Shown here: positions 57,807-64,000 of the stretch, piece by piece
Position numbering within the stretch: the first letter of the stretch is position 1
Layout of the letters: each line of letters begins with the position of its first letter
IMG/VR virus record: IMGVR_UViG_3300017773_000002
Location: 1 to 64,000 of that record
Length of the DNA: 64,000 nucleotides
Direction: 5' to 3' (one strand)
DNA from: a virus
Program-made: the position numbers and the translations under genes
The notes under the pieces: model-generated
Seen by the model: only the letters and a program-made list of their open reading frames with translations
Told to the model about the DNA's origin: nothing
Databases searched by the model: none

Positions 57807-58795
57807 AATTACCATTACATATAGACAGAGCTGTAATAGAGATTGTGGGTGGCTGCAATTACTCTTGTAGTATGTGTCCACAAGATTTGCGTGAGGGTGG
57901 CAGAGACAAAGGGTTTCGTCGTATGATGAAACTTGAAGAGTTTGAAAGTTATGTAGCCGACTGTGCGAAATACGGAGTAAGAGTTATAAATTTAGACGGT
58001 TCCGGTGAAGCAACTATGCAAAAGAAACTTCCTGAGTTCATTAAAGTTGTTAAAAAATACGGAGCTAAATGTTTTATCTTTTCTAATGGATTTAAAATGG
58101 AAGGTAAGTACATGAGAGATTGTGTTGATGCCGGTCTTGATTTTTATAGATTCTCCTTCATTGGTTCAAACCAAGAAGACTACACTAAATGGATGCACAA
58201 TGCAGTAGGAGGGACATACGCTGGTATTCGTCAGAATATTGAGGAAATGGTAGAGTATGTTAATTCTAGTGGTTCTGATTGTGTAATTTCTACATATCAT
58301 CTCATCACTGATAATAAAAATATCGATCAAGAGTTAGAACAGTATAAAAGAATTGTCGATGAACTGGGTGTAAAAACTGAGATATGGAAAATGCACAACT
58401 GGTCTGGTGTGCAAGATATTGAGGATGTAGGTGTTAGGTCAGGTTCAGTAAAAACATGTGGTCGTCCATTTTCTCCTGATGTGGTCATTCGCGCTGGTGG
58501 ATTGGATGGTAAGAAGGGTGCGGTTCATCCTTGTTGTCAAGTTCTTGGTAGAGATACTGAGGCTGTATTGGGACATATGGAAGACAACACTATAGAAGAG
58601 ATATGGAATGGTCCTCAATATACTGAACTTAGAGAACAACATACTTCCGGAAACTACCCAGACTTCTGTAAAAACTGTGATTTCTTAATTGACGATCCAG
58701 AAGTTTTAGTGTATACTAACCATGAGAGAGATCTTATGAAAATGCATGGAACAGAATTTGATTTAAAAGATTTCCAAAACCCAGAAAACTTGTGA
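57803..58795 (+). CDS. Radical SAM/SPASM-like protein
   Basis: A 330-residue protein with CNYSCSMC (Cys18, Cys22, Cys25, the [4Fe-4S] binding CxxxCxxC), LDGSGEATMQ (S-adenosylmethionine contact) and a C-terminal Cys-rich SPASM-like region (TCGRPFSP, HPCCQV, DFCKNCDF). Members modify sugars, peptides or RNA. Its place among glycan genes suggests carbohydrate or peptide modification. Confidence 0.85.
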   Translation: MKLPLHIDRAVIEIVGGCNYSCSMCPQDLREGGRDKGFRRMMKLEEFESYVADCAKYGVRVINLDGSGEATMQKKLPEFIKVVKKYGAKCFIFSNGFKMEGKYMRDCVDAGLDFYRFSFIGSNQEDYTKWMHNAVGGTYAGIRQNIEEMVEYVNSSGSDCVISTYHLITDNKNIDQELEQYKRIVDELGVKTEIWKMHNWSGVQDIEDVGVRSGSVKTCGRPFSPDVVIRAGGLDGKKGAVHPCCQVLGRDTEAVLGHMEDNTIEEIWNGPQYTELREQHTSGNYPDFCKNCDFLIDDPEVLVYTNHERDLMKMHGTEFDLKDFQNPENL

Positions 58796-58822
58796 AAATG
58801 TTGATATATAGTTGGTTATTTT

Positions 58823-58830
58823 TATAAATA
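58823..58830 (+). promoter_or_regulatory. T4-type late promoter box
   Basis: Exact TATAAATA followed by GTATTAG, 58 nt before ATG 58889. Confidence 0.6.
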
Positions 58831-58888
58831 GTATTAGAAAATACCTTTCTTAAAGGGCAAACGTAGAAGAACTAACGAGGAAAATTCT

Positions 58889-59542
58889 ATGAAAACACAA
58901 GAACAGCGTTCAAGATTTGCTGTAAGTTATCCAGAAGGAGGCGCCTTTTTGGTTGCTTCTTTGGTCGGTCAGTACATTATTGAAAAGTACAGAGTTACAG
59001 GTAAATCTTCAGTAGAAGCTGCTTTCAATAGTAGTGACTATGGATTCCATCCTCTAGTTCCTACGCACTTAAACTTTGATGGTAATGATTCTTTTACTAA
59101 TATAGACACTTTAATGAAGGTTTGTCCCGAACAAAAGTTTCTTATCAAAAGAGATCCTGTCGATTGTCTTGCTTCTAGGTACATTAAATACACAGAAAAT
59201 CATGGAGATCTTCCCTTAGAACACTTTTTGTCTGAGGATTATATGACAAAATCAATAAGAGATTTTGACGATAGTATTAAAGATATTGATTTTTGTGATG
59301 TATTTTATTATGAAAATTTAACAGAAAATCCAGAATCAGTTATTACAAAAATACTTCATAGATGCATAGGGGAACTAAATAACGACAGTGTAGATCTAGC
59401 TGTAGTTGATTTTATAATTAACTCGTCTAATATTAAAAGTTTTAGAAAGGATATATCTGTATTTTCTAGTGATAGTGTCGGAATTTCTGAGAATATTTTC
59501 ACGCCATTACAGATAGAACGTATAAAAATTAATTTAAGTTAA
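58889..59542 (+). CDS. Sulfotransferase-like protein
   Basis: A 217-residue protein. SYPEGGAFLVASLVGQYI is a PAPS 5'-phosphosulfate-binding motif (YPRSGTT-type), and FLIKRDPVDCLASRYIKY is the 3'-phosphate-binding motif (RDPxDxxxS). It may sulfate a glycan on virion or host. The catalytic base is not certain. GAGGA upstream. Confidence 0.75.
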   Translation: MKTQEQRSRFAVSYPEGGAFLVASLVGQYIIEKYRVTGKSSVEAAFNSSDYGFHPLVPTHLNFDGNDSFTNIDTLMKVCPEQKFLIKRDPVDCLASRYIKYTENHGDLPLEHFLSEDYMTKSIRDFDDSIKDIDFCDVFYYENLTENPESVITKILHRCIGELNNDSVDLAVVDFIINSSNIKSFRKDISVFSSDSVGISENIFTPLQIERIKINLS

Positions 59543-59579
59543 AACTAAAAATGAATTTTATATTATGAATAACAATTAC

Positions 59580-59615
59580 AAAGGACAGGTGGATATTTTC
59601 GTCTGTCCTTTTTAT
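59580..59615 (+). terminator. Intrinsic terminator
   Basis: AAAGGACAG (59580-59588) pairs perfectly with CTGTCCTTT (59603-59611), followed by Ts. The loop is 14 nt. It ends the sulfotransferase transcript and is the clearest terminator in the window. Confidence 0.85.
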
Positions 59616-59621
59616 TATCTG

Positions 59622-59643
59622 TAGAATAGTAATATTTATTCTA
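59622..59643 (+). other. AT-rich hairpin downstream of the terminator
   Basis: TAGAATA (59622-59628) pairs with TATTCTA (59637-59643). It may be a second stop or a protein-binding palindrome upstream of 59659. Confidence 0.4.
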
Positions 59644-59658
59644 TGTGTATATAGATGT

Positions 59659-60315
59659 ATGAATAATATATTTCTTACAGGTTGCGATAGAAATACAGAA
59701 TGGCAACTACCTTGGTTTCTAAATAATTATTTTAGAAACAATAGTACTCCCATAAGAGTAGCTAATTTTGGTATGTCCGAAGAAATGTTGGATCACCTTT
59801 CGTCCATCGACGTTGATGTGTATATTCCATACAAAGTAGATCAAGTTGGAAAGGGTCTGAAGGGTTGGTTCAAAAAACCTAGGACTATATACGAGGCAAC
59901 ATATCCAAACAAACTAGTTTGTTGGTTAGATACTGATTGTGAAGTTGTTTCTGATATAAGTTCTATATTTGACTACTACGTAGAGGATAAGATTGGTATG
60001 GTACATGATCGACCTTGGTCCAAAAGAAGACCCGATAATGGACCTTGGTACAATAGTGGTGTTGTACTTACCAACAGAAATTGGAATCTGAGAAATTGGG
60101 TATTGGCTTGTGAAAAAAACCCCGTCGAGAGTGATCAACAAGTCCTACATTACTCTATGTCGGAAATAGAGAAGATAGGGGTTATAGAACCCTTACCCCA
60201 TAAGTTTAACTCTCTTAGATTGGATTATGTGGACGGTATAGAGGTTAAAAACCCTCTTATTATCCATCACACCGGAAGTAAGGGTAATGATAAAATTAGG
60301 AGTATGATGTCATGA
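59659..60315 (+). CDS. GT8-like glycosyltransferase
   Basis: A 218-residue protein with VCWLDTDCEVVSD (DxD), GPWYNSGVVLTNR and VESDQQVLHYSM, and IIHHTGSKG. These match GT8-type enzymes. It lies after a terminator and ahead of spanin-like genes. Acceptor unknown. Confidence 0.75.
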   Translation: MNNIFLTGCDRNTEWQLPWFLNNYFRNNSTPIRVANFGMSEEMLDHLSSIDVDVYIPYKVDQVGKGLKGWFKKPRTIYEATYPNKLVCWLDTDCEVVSDISSIFDYYVEDKIGMVHDRPWSKRRPDNGPWYNSGVVLTNRNWNLRNWVLACEKNPVESDQQVLHYSMSEIEKIGVIEPLPHKFNSLRLDYVDGIEVKNPLIIHHTGSKGNDKIRSMMS

Positions 60316-60566
60316 GTAAGTATTCTGTGTTATTTTGTATTTTTATATGCGTTTGTTTTGGTATTCATTACAAGTATTCTCAATATAAAATAGAAACATT
60401 AGAAGAGAAAATCTCTATTCAAGAAAAGACTATGGGGACACAAAGAAAGACCATAGAAGCATTAATGATGACAACTGACAAAGCAACAAGAGCTTACAAT
60501 ATAGTACTACAGAATAATCGAAGAATTGGAAAGGAAAATAAATCATGTTCAACCAACTATTCATAG
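60312..60566 (+). CDS. Membrane-anchored coiled-coil protein, spanin-like
   Basis: An 84-residue protein. N-terminal membrane helix (about 4-20) followed by a coiled-coil (IETLEEKISIQEKTMGTQRKTIEAL). It begins at a 4-nt overlap and ends 22 nt into the next gene. It could be part of the lysis apparatus. Confidence 0.6.
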   Translation: MSKYSVLFCIFICVCFGIHYKYSQYKIETLEEKISIQEKTMGTQRKTIEALMMTTDKATRAYNIVLQNNRRIGKENKSCSTNYS

Positions 60567-60928
60567 GGATAATACTGATTCTCGGACTTGGGTCTTGGTG
60601 GTTGTATTCTGAGAATGAAACATTAAAAGAAAACGCAGTAAAATTAGAAACTGCATTCGAAGAACAAAAAGAAACTATAAATGTTCTCCAAAGGTCCTAT
60701 GAGAAACAGGGAGAATCTCTCACAAACCTACAAAGAAATTATAGCCAAATAGAACAGGAGAAAGATCAGTATCTTGCTATATTTTCGAGACATAATTTTG
60801 ATAAACTTTCACAGGTAAAGCCTGGTCTTATGGAGATAAGATTTAACAATGGAACAGCAGAAGTATTCGGGGATATAGAGAATGACAGTAAAAAAATTAG
60901 TGAGCTTGACGCTCCTGACACTCCTTAG
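60545..60928 (+). CDS. Inner-membrane spanin-like protein
   Basis: A 127-residue type II membrane protein: N-terminal anchor (about 5-20, LFIGIILILGLGSWWL), a long coiled-coil (TLKENAVKLETAFEEQKETINVLQRSYEKQ) and a C-terminal RHNFDKLSQVKPGLMEIRFNNGTAEVF region that recurs in T4-like i-spanin proteins. Its C-terminus overlaps a lipoprotein gene in a different frame by 47 nt, the usual embedded Rz/Rz1 layout. Confidence 0.75.
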   Translation: MFNQLFIGIILILGLGSWWLYSENETLKENAVKLETAFEEQKETINVLQRSYEKQGESLTNLQRNYSQIEQEKDQYLAIFSRHNFDKLSQVKPGLMEIRFNNGTAEVFGDIENDSKKISELDAPDTP

Positions 60929-61406
60929 TGGTTGTAGTACTCTCCAAAATATGTTTGGGGAGAAAGAAATTCAGGTTATAACAAAACCTGTAAAGATTGA
61001 GATAATACAACCGACACTACCGAGACCAATTCAATTGGAAAATCCCAAGTGGTATGTTGTATCTGAGGTTGTTGTTGCGAATCCTTGTAAAGCTACATTA
61101 TCATTTGATCCAAAGAGATTTGATGATAAGGGTAACGAGAGATTTAAAAGACCGAAAGATTGTGACATGGATGAGAGAGAAAATCCCAGTTGGCCTGTGG
61201 GTTATACATACTTAGATAGATTCTTAGACGAGATGAAAGATAAGAATGATGGTAAAGTTGTGTTTGTCGCTATGACGGTTGGAGACTATAAAATGATGTC
61301 AACCAATACACAAGAATTAAGAAGATACATACGAGAGCTCGGAGAAGTGATTGTATATTATAGAAATGTCACTATTGATGACAACATAGAAGAAGGTGGA
61401 GAATAA
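60882..61406 (+). CDS. Outer-membrane lipoprotein, spanin-like
   Basis: A 174-residue lipoprotein with lipobox LLSGC (Cys18). The C-terminal domain has WYVVSEVVV, VFVAMTVGDYKMMSTNTQELRRYIRELGEVIVYY. Longer than a minimal Rz1, and probably an o-spanin or related lipoprotein of the lysis step. The layout (overlap with an i-spanin-like gene) supports this. Confidence 0.7.
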   Translation: MTVKKLVSLTLLTLLSGCSTLQNMFGEKEIQVITKPVKIEIIQPTLPRPIQLENPKWYVVSEVVVANPCKATLSFDPKRFDDKGNERFKRPKDCDMDERENPSWPVGYTYLDRFLDEMKDKNDGKVVFVAMTVGDYKMMSTNTQELRRYIRELGEVIVYYRNVTIDDNIEEGGE

Positions 61407-61408
61407 TA

Positions 61409-61882
61409 ATGTATGAATACAGTGCGAAAATTATTAGAGTCGTTGACGGTGATACTGTGGATGTTGACATTAATCTTGGTTTTGGTGTCGTTTTTGCTAA
61501 TCAACGCGTTAGGTTATATGGTATCGATACTCCTGAGTCGCGCACGAGAGATCCTATCGAGAAAATCTTTGGAAAGACTGCATCAAAGTTTCTTACAGAG
61601 AAATTGGGGGAGAAATGCACACTCCGCACTAGACTGGACAACAAAGGAAAGTACGGAAGAGTCCTCGGAGAATTTGTTGTCTACGATCACGAAACTGATT
61701 CAGAAATGACAGTAAACAATATTATGATACGAGATCACTATGCTGTCGCATATTTTGGTCAATCTAAGGATGACATCGAAGATGAACATCTGGTAAATAG
61801 AGATTTATTGATGGAGAAACTCGGTCTTCCAAAATGCGAAGACGGAGAATATACCATGTTAGCTGAGAAGATGGGTCTGTAA
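61409..61882 (+). CDS. Staphylococcal-nuclease-like (SNase) protein
   Basis: A 157-residue protein with VVDGDTVDVD (metal-binding Asp), QRVRLYGIDTPE (Arg35, Glu43) and a KYGRVLGEF strand with the second catalytic Arg. The Ca2+-dependent nuclease triad is thus present. A host DNA degradation role is likely. It has no signal peptide. The next gene overlaps by 1 nt. Confidence 0.85.
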   Translation: MYEYSAKIIRVVDGDTVDVDINLGFGVVFANQRVRLYGIDTPESRTRDPIEKIFGKTASKFLTEKLGEKCTLRTRLDNKGKYGRVLGEFVVYDHETDSEMTVNNIMIRDHYAVAYFGQSKDDIEDEHLVNRDLLMEKLGLPKCEDGEYTMLAEKMGL

Positions 61883-62523
61883 TGAGAGTTAATGTTTTAG
61901 GTAATGGTGATTGGGCGGATATCTTTCAGAGAGGGACTGAAGGTAAATTGTTAGTATGTAATATGCCTCCAATGCAGTTAACTAAACAAGAAGTATACGC
62001 TAGTTGCATGGTAGACTTTAAGATGATGGCTGCCTTGCAAGAGGGTAGTGTGAATCTAGGAATGTATGATTGGATATTAGGGAACAGACCTAGAAGGTGG
62101 ATGGAACAAAATCCAACATTCTACTTAAAATACTCTCAGAATATTAAAGGATTTTGGACACATGTTCCTCCATATGCACAACTGCCGGGTCACGCTAAAT
62201 CTCAGGCAGCGACCAACTATAGTTGTGGTCATATGGCAGTAGATTATGCCTGTAGAAAGATGCGAGCAACCGAGGTACATCTATATGGATTTGATTCTAT
62301 GTTTGATCTAAATCTAAGAAGTTGTACAGATCTGGTATTAGAGTCCGATAGAAGTTCTTTAAACACTCACAGACTCGCCACAAACTGGAGACCTATCTGG
62401 TCAAACTTTTTTAAAGAATTTTCAGAAATAAGCTTTACAATTTATCACAGACATGATAAAATAAAGTTTCCTATTGGAAAAAACGTGAAAGTAATTGCTA
62501 CTAAAGAGGATAAAAATGATTGA
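61882..62523 (+). CDS. Conserved T4-like protein, possibly GT29/42-like
   Basis: A 213-residue protein. VLGNGDWADIF, VDFKMMAALQEG, YDWILGNRPRRWMEQNPTFYLKYSQ, TNYSCGHMAVDYACRKMRATEVHLYGFDSMFD and RPIWSNFF follow a conserved order I recall in marine T4-likes. The VxGNGxS and HxYGFDS parts vaguely recall sialyltransferase-type folds. Function not assigned. Confidence 0.65.
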   Translation: MRVNVLGNGDWADIFQRGTEGKLLVCNMPPMQLTKQEVYASCMVDFKMMAALQEGSVNLGMYDWILGNRPRRWMEQNPTFYLKYSQNIKGFWTHVPPYAQLPGHAKSQAATNYSCGHMAVDYACRKMRATEVHLYGFDSMFDLNLRSCTDLVLESDRSSLNTHRLATNWRPIWSNFFKEFSEISFTIYHRHDKIKFPIGKNVKVIATKEDKND

Positions 62524-62671
62524 TATTATGAAAGAATTTGCAGAAGATAATCTGCCTAAAGTGAAGAGTTTTATTGAATATACTTTACACGACTTTAAGA
62601 ACGTTTGGCTATATAAACCAAACGTCCTAATTTGGTGTGCAGTCGCTTTTATTTTAGCATTAATATACTGA
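62516..62671 (+). CDS. Small single-pass membrane protein
   Basis: A 51-residue protein with a membrane helix at the C-terminus (VLIWCAVAFILALIY). It starts 8 nt inside the end of the previous gene and its stop overlaps a minus-strand gene by 12 nt. Confidence 0.6.
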   Translation: MIDIMKEFAEDNLPKVKSFIEYTLHDFKNVWLYKPNVLIWCAVAFILALIY

Positions 62672-63529
62672 AATAATACGATCCATTAACATATACTCTT
62701 CCGGTCTACCACCAGAAGATTTTATATCAGAGTCCCATTCGCTACGATTTGAGAAGACTGTAGTCAGGGATTCTGTGTTGTCTTTCTTTCTAGCCAGAAC
62801 AAATTTCTCAGAATCTCCCTGATTATAGTACATATCTACTAAATCAAAATCCGGAGTACATATCGGAGAAAAACATTCTTTTACCGCAATCTCTGCGAAA
62901 GCTCCATCATTCTTAGGAACACCCAAGAAAACTACAGCGTCAAACTTTTCCTGTCCTTCAGATAAAGATACATTCCACTCAAACTTATCCATACCGTGAC
63001 GATATTGTTTGTTACTTTTTATAATATAATCCTTTAGTCCGTTGTTCCTATATAAAGAATGCATTATTCCTCTGTGACGACTTTCTGAAGGACTACAGAC
63101 CTTTATTTCTCCTTTGTATCCAAACATTTTCCATATCATAGGAATAAACTGTAATACTATATTGGGATCTGATACCTGATCTAAATGAGCTCTTTCTGGA
63201 GGCATTAGATCTACATTCCTATCGGCATCGAAAGGCATAAACCAAGATGTCTGATTATTATTAAAATGTCCCACAAAAAGAATATTTTTATAACCTTTAG
63301 TTTTTAAAAAGTTACAGTACATTGGACCTTTAGATATAGCTTCTTCCACCGTATTTACTTGACGAGAAGAATGACGAAGATAGACCTTGTTAGTTTTTAT
63401 ATTTTTGTTTATCAGGTCATTTAATCTTATTGACATATCCTCCTTTTCATGTCCCATAACATACTGATAGACCGGACCGTTCTCGTTGGTCTCTCTTAAA
63501 ATTGTTTCGTCTTTTGTATTGAAAAACAT
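62660..63529 (-). CDS. Unassigned 289-aa protein, minus strand
   Basis: One of only two well-supported minus-strand genes. It has a Rossmann-like beginning (LFVGHFNNNQTSWFMPFDADRNVDL) and SSGGRPEEYMLMD near the end. No family recognised. Convergent overlap of 12 nt with the previous plus-strand gene. It probably forms an operon with the gene at 63533, which precedes it on the minus strand by 3 nt. Confidence 0.6.
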   Translation of the reverse strand: MFFNTKDETILRETNENGPVYQYVMGHEKEDMSIRLNDLINKNIKTNKVYLRHSSRQVNTVEEAISKGPMYCNFLKTKGYKNILFVGHFNNNQTSWFMPFDADRNVDLMPPERAHLDQVSDPNIVLQFIPMIWKMFGYKGEIKVCSPSESRHRGIMHSLYRNNGLKDYIIKSNKQYRHGMDKFEWNVSLSEGQEKFDAVVFLGVPKNDGAFAEIAVKECFSPICTPDFDLVDMYYNQGDSEKFVLARKKDNTESLTTVFSNRSEWDSDIKSSGGRPEEYMLMDRIISVY

Positions 63530-63532
63530 TTA

Positions 63533-63799
63533 TTAATTTCCCTTGTAGATATTTTGGATATAGTTTTCAAATTCTTCGATTTTGTTTAATCGATTAGGCC
63601 ATAAAATATATTCCTTCTCAGGGTTCTGTTTTAGATTATTGAGAAGAGGTTGGATCGCATTAAACAAACTGTCTAACCGATCTTGTGTAGCGTCCACAGT
63701 AGAAGAAACGGATTCCAACTTAGAAGAAGCGTGTTGCACCGCCTCAAGTTCTTCCTCGTTTACTAGTGTGAAACCAAAGTCAAATAATTGTTCTGTCAT
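63533..63799 (-). CDS. Small coiled-coil T4-like protein, minus strand
   Basis: An 88-residue acidic helical protein; MTEQLFDFGFTLVNEEELEAVQ with a coiled-coil and PEKEYILWPNRLNKIEEFE resembles a small conserved family of marine T4-likes by recollection. A late box lies 5 nt upstream on its strand, leaving essentially no leader. Confidence 0.65.
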   Translation of the reverse strand: MTEQLFDFGFTLVNEEELEAVQHASSKLESVSSTVDATQDRLDSLFNAIQPLLNNLKQNPEKEYILWPNRLNKIEEFENYIQNIYKGN

Positions 63800-63804
63800 G
63801 CGTA

Positions 63805-63812
63805 TATTTATA
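63805..63812 (-). promoter_or_regulatory. Minus-strand late promoter box
   Basis: TATTTATA on the plus strand reads TATAAATA on the minus strand. The initiator would fall at the ATG at 63799, so the transcript may be leaderless. Confidence 0.55.
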
Positions 63813-63823
63813 CAAATTAAACC

Positions 63824-63852
63824 TTGACTTTTGTTGTTTATGCGTGTATAAT
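63824..63852 (+). promoter_or_regulatory. sigma70-type early promoter
   Basis: TTGACT (63824-63829), 17-nt spacer, TATAAT (63847-63852), upstream of a gene with a strong GGGAG site. Confidence 0.86.
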
Positions 63853-63881
63853 GTACTTATTATTTAAATGGGAGCGTATAT

Positions 63882-64000
63882 ATGCAATATGGAAATATGA
63901 GATGTTACCCTAGTGGTCGAAAGAAATCCTTTAATGCTTGGACTACTAAGAAGAAACCCACCCCCAAATTTGTTCCTATGGAAGTGGTAAACGAACCTTA
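63882..64000 (+). CDS. Partial gene, basic N-terminus
   Basis: ATG 63882 preceded by GGGAG at 63870-63874. The first 39 residues (MQYGNMRCYPSGRKKSFNAW) are basic and the frame is open to the window end. Function cannot be judged. Confidence 0.55.
   Translation, partial: MQYGNMRCYPSGRKKSFNAWTTKKKPTPKFVPMEVVNEP

Overview
This window looks like about 64 kb of a marine T4-like myovirus genome, related to the cyanomyophage/pelagimyophage group and cut at both ends. The evidence is a gp43-type DNA polymerase (open at base 1), UvsX recombinase, a gp41-type DnaB helicase, NrdA/NrdB, T4-type lysozyme, DUF932 and other small families typical of marine T4-likes, TATAAATA late-promoter boxes, and low GC (roughly mid-30s percent by eye). 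No photosynthesis, integrase or CRISPR genes are seen, so the host is more likely a heterotrophic marine Gram-negative bacterium than a cyanobacterium. The host cannot be named from the sequence.

Layout. 1-9.5 kb: DNA replication and recombination (polymerase, primase-like protein, UvsX, helicase), with a sugar epimerase/dehydrogenase pair inserted. 9.5-14.6 kb: DUF932, nucleotide-pool and 2-oxoglutarate oxygenase genes. 14.7-21.3 kb: a striking cassette of two small membrane proteins, CsgF, CsgG, two secreted curlin-repeat-like proteins, a secreted FecR-domain protein and a CHASE2-adenylate cyclase. 21.3-27.3 kb: short early operons (P-loop kinase, lipase, two zinc metallopeptidases, RecB-like nuclease, SpeD). 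27.4-41.4 kb: probable late and virion genes, including a three-module beta-propeller adhesin/fibre and several proteins sharing an N-terminal leader like the T4 capsid-targeting sequence. 41.5-45.7 kb: ribonucleotide reductase with an inserted glutaredoxin. 45.7-47.9 kb: sugar-nucleotide genes. 47.9-48.8 kb: six tRNA genes with an unassigned structured RNA between two of them. 48.8-64 kb: small early genes, lysozyme, many glycan-modifying enzymes (glycosyltransferases, carbamoyltransferase, sulfotransferase, radical SAM), a membrane-anchored cytochrome c, spanin-like genes and SNase.

Regulation is unusually legible. Seventeen sigma70-like promoters all have a spacer of exactly 17 nt, and several carry a palindrome across the -10/+1 region. 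TATAAATA late boxes precede the curli cassette, a coiled-coil membrane gene, the carbamoyltransferase and the sulfotransferase; one lies on the minus strand at 63.8 kb. Almost all genes are on the plus strand and many overlap by 1-8 nt, indicating polycistronic operons.

The most interesting system is the 14.7-21.3 kb cassette: a phage-borne outer-membrane amyloid-type secretion module joined to a FecR/CHASE2-cyclase signalling pair. Curli-related clusters have, to my knowledge, been reported in metagenomic pelagimyophages without a known function. The coupling to an intact class III cyclase and the acidic pentapeptide repeat in the FecR protein deserve attention. Second in interest are the putative virion-packaged protein set, the structured RNA at 48.08-48.25 kb, the cytochrome c and the NrdA-glutaredoxin chimera.
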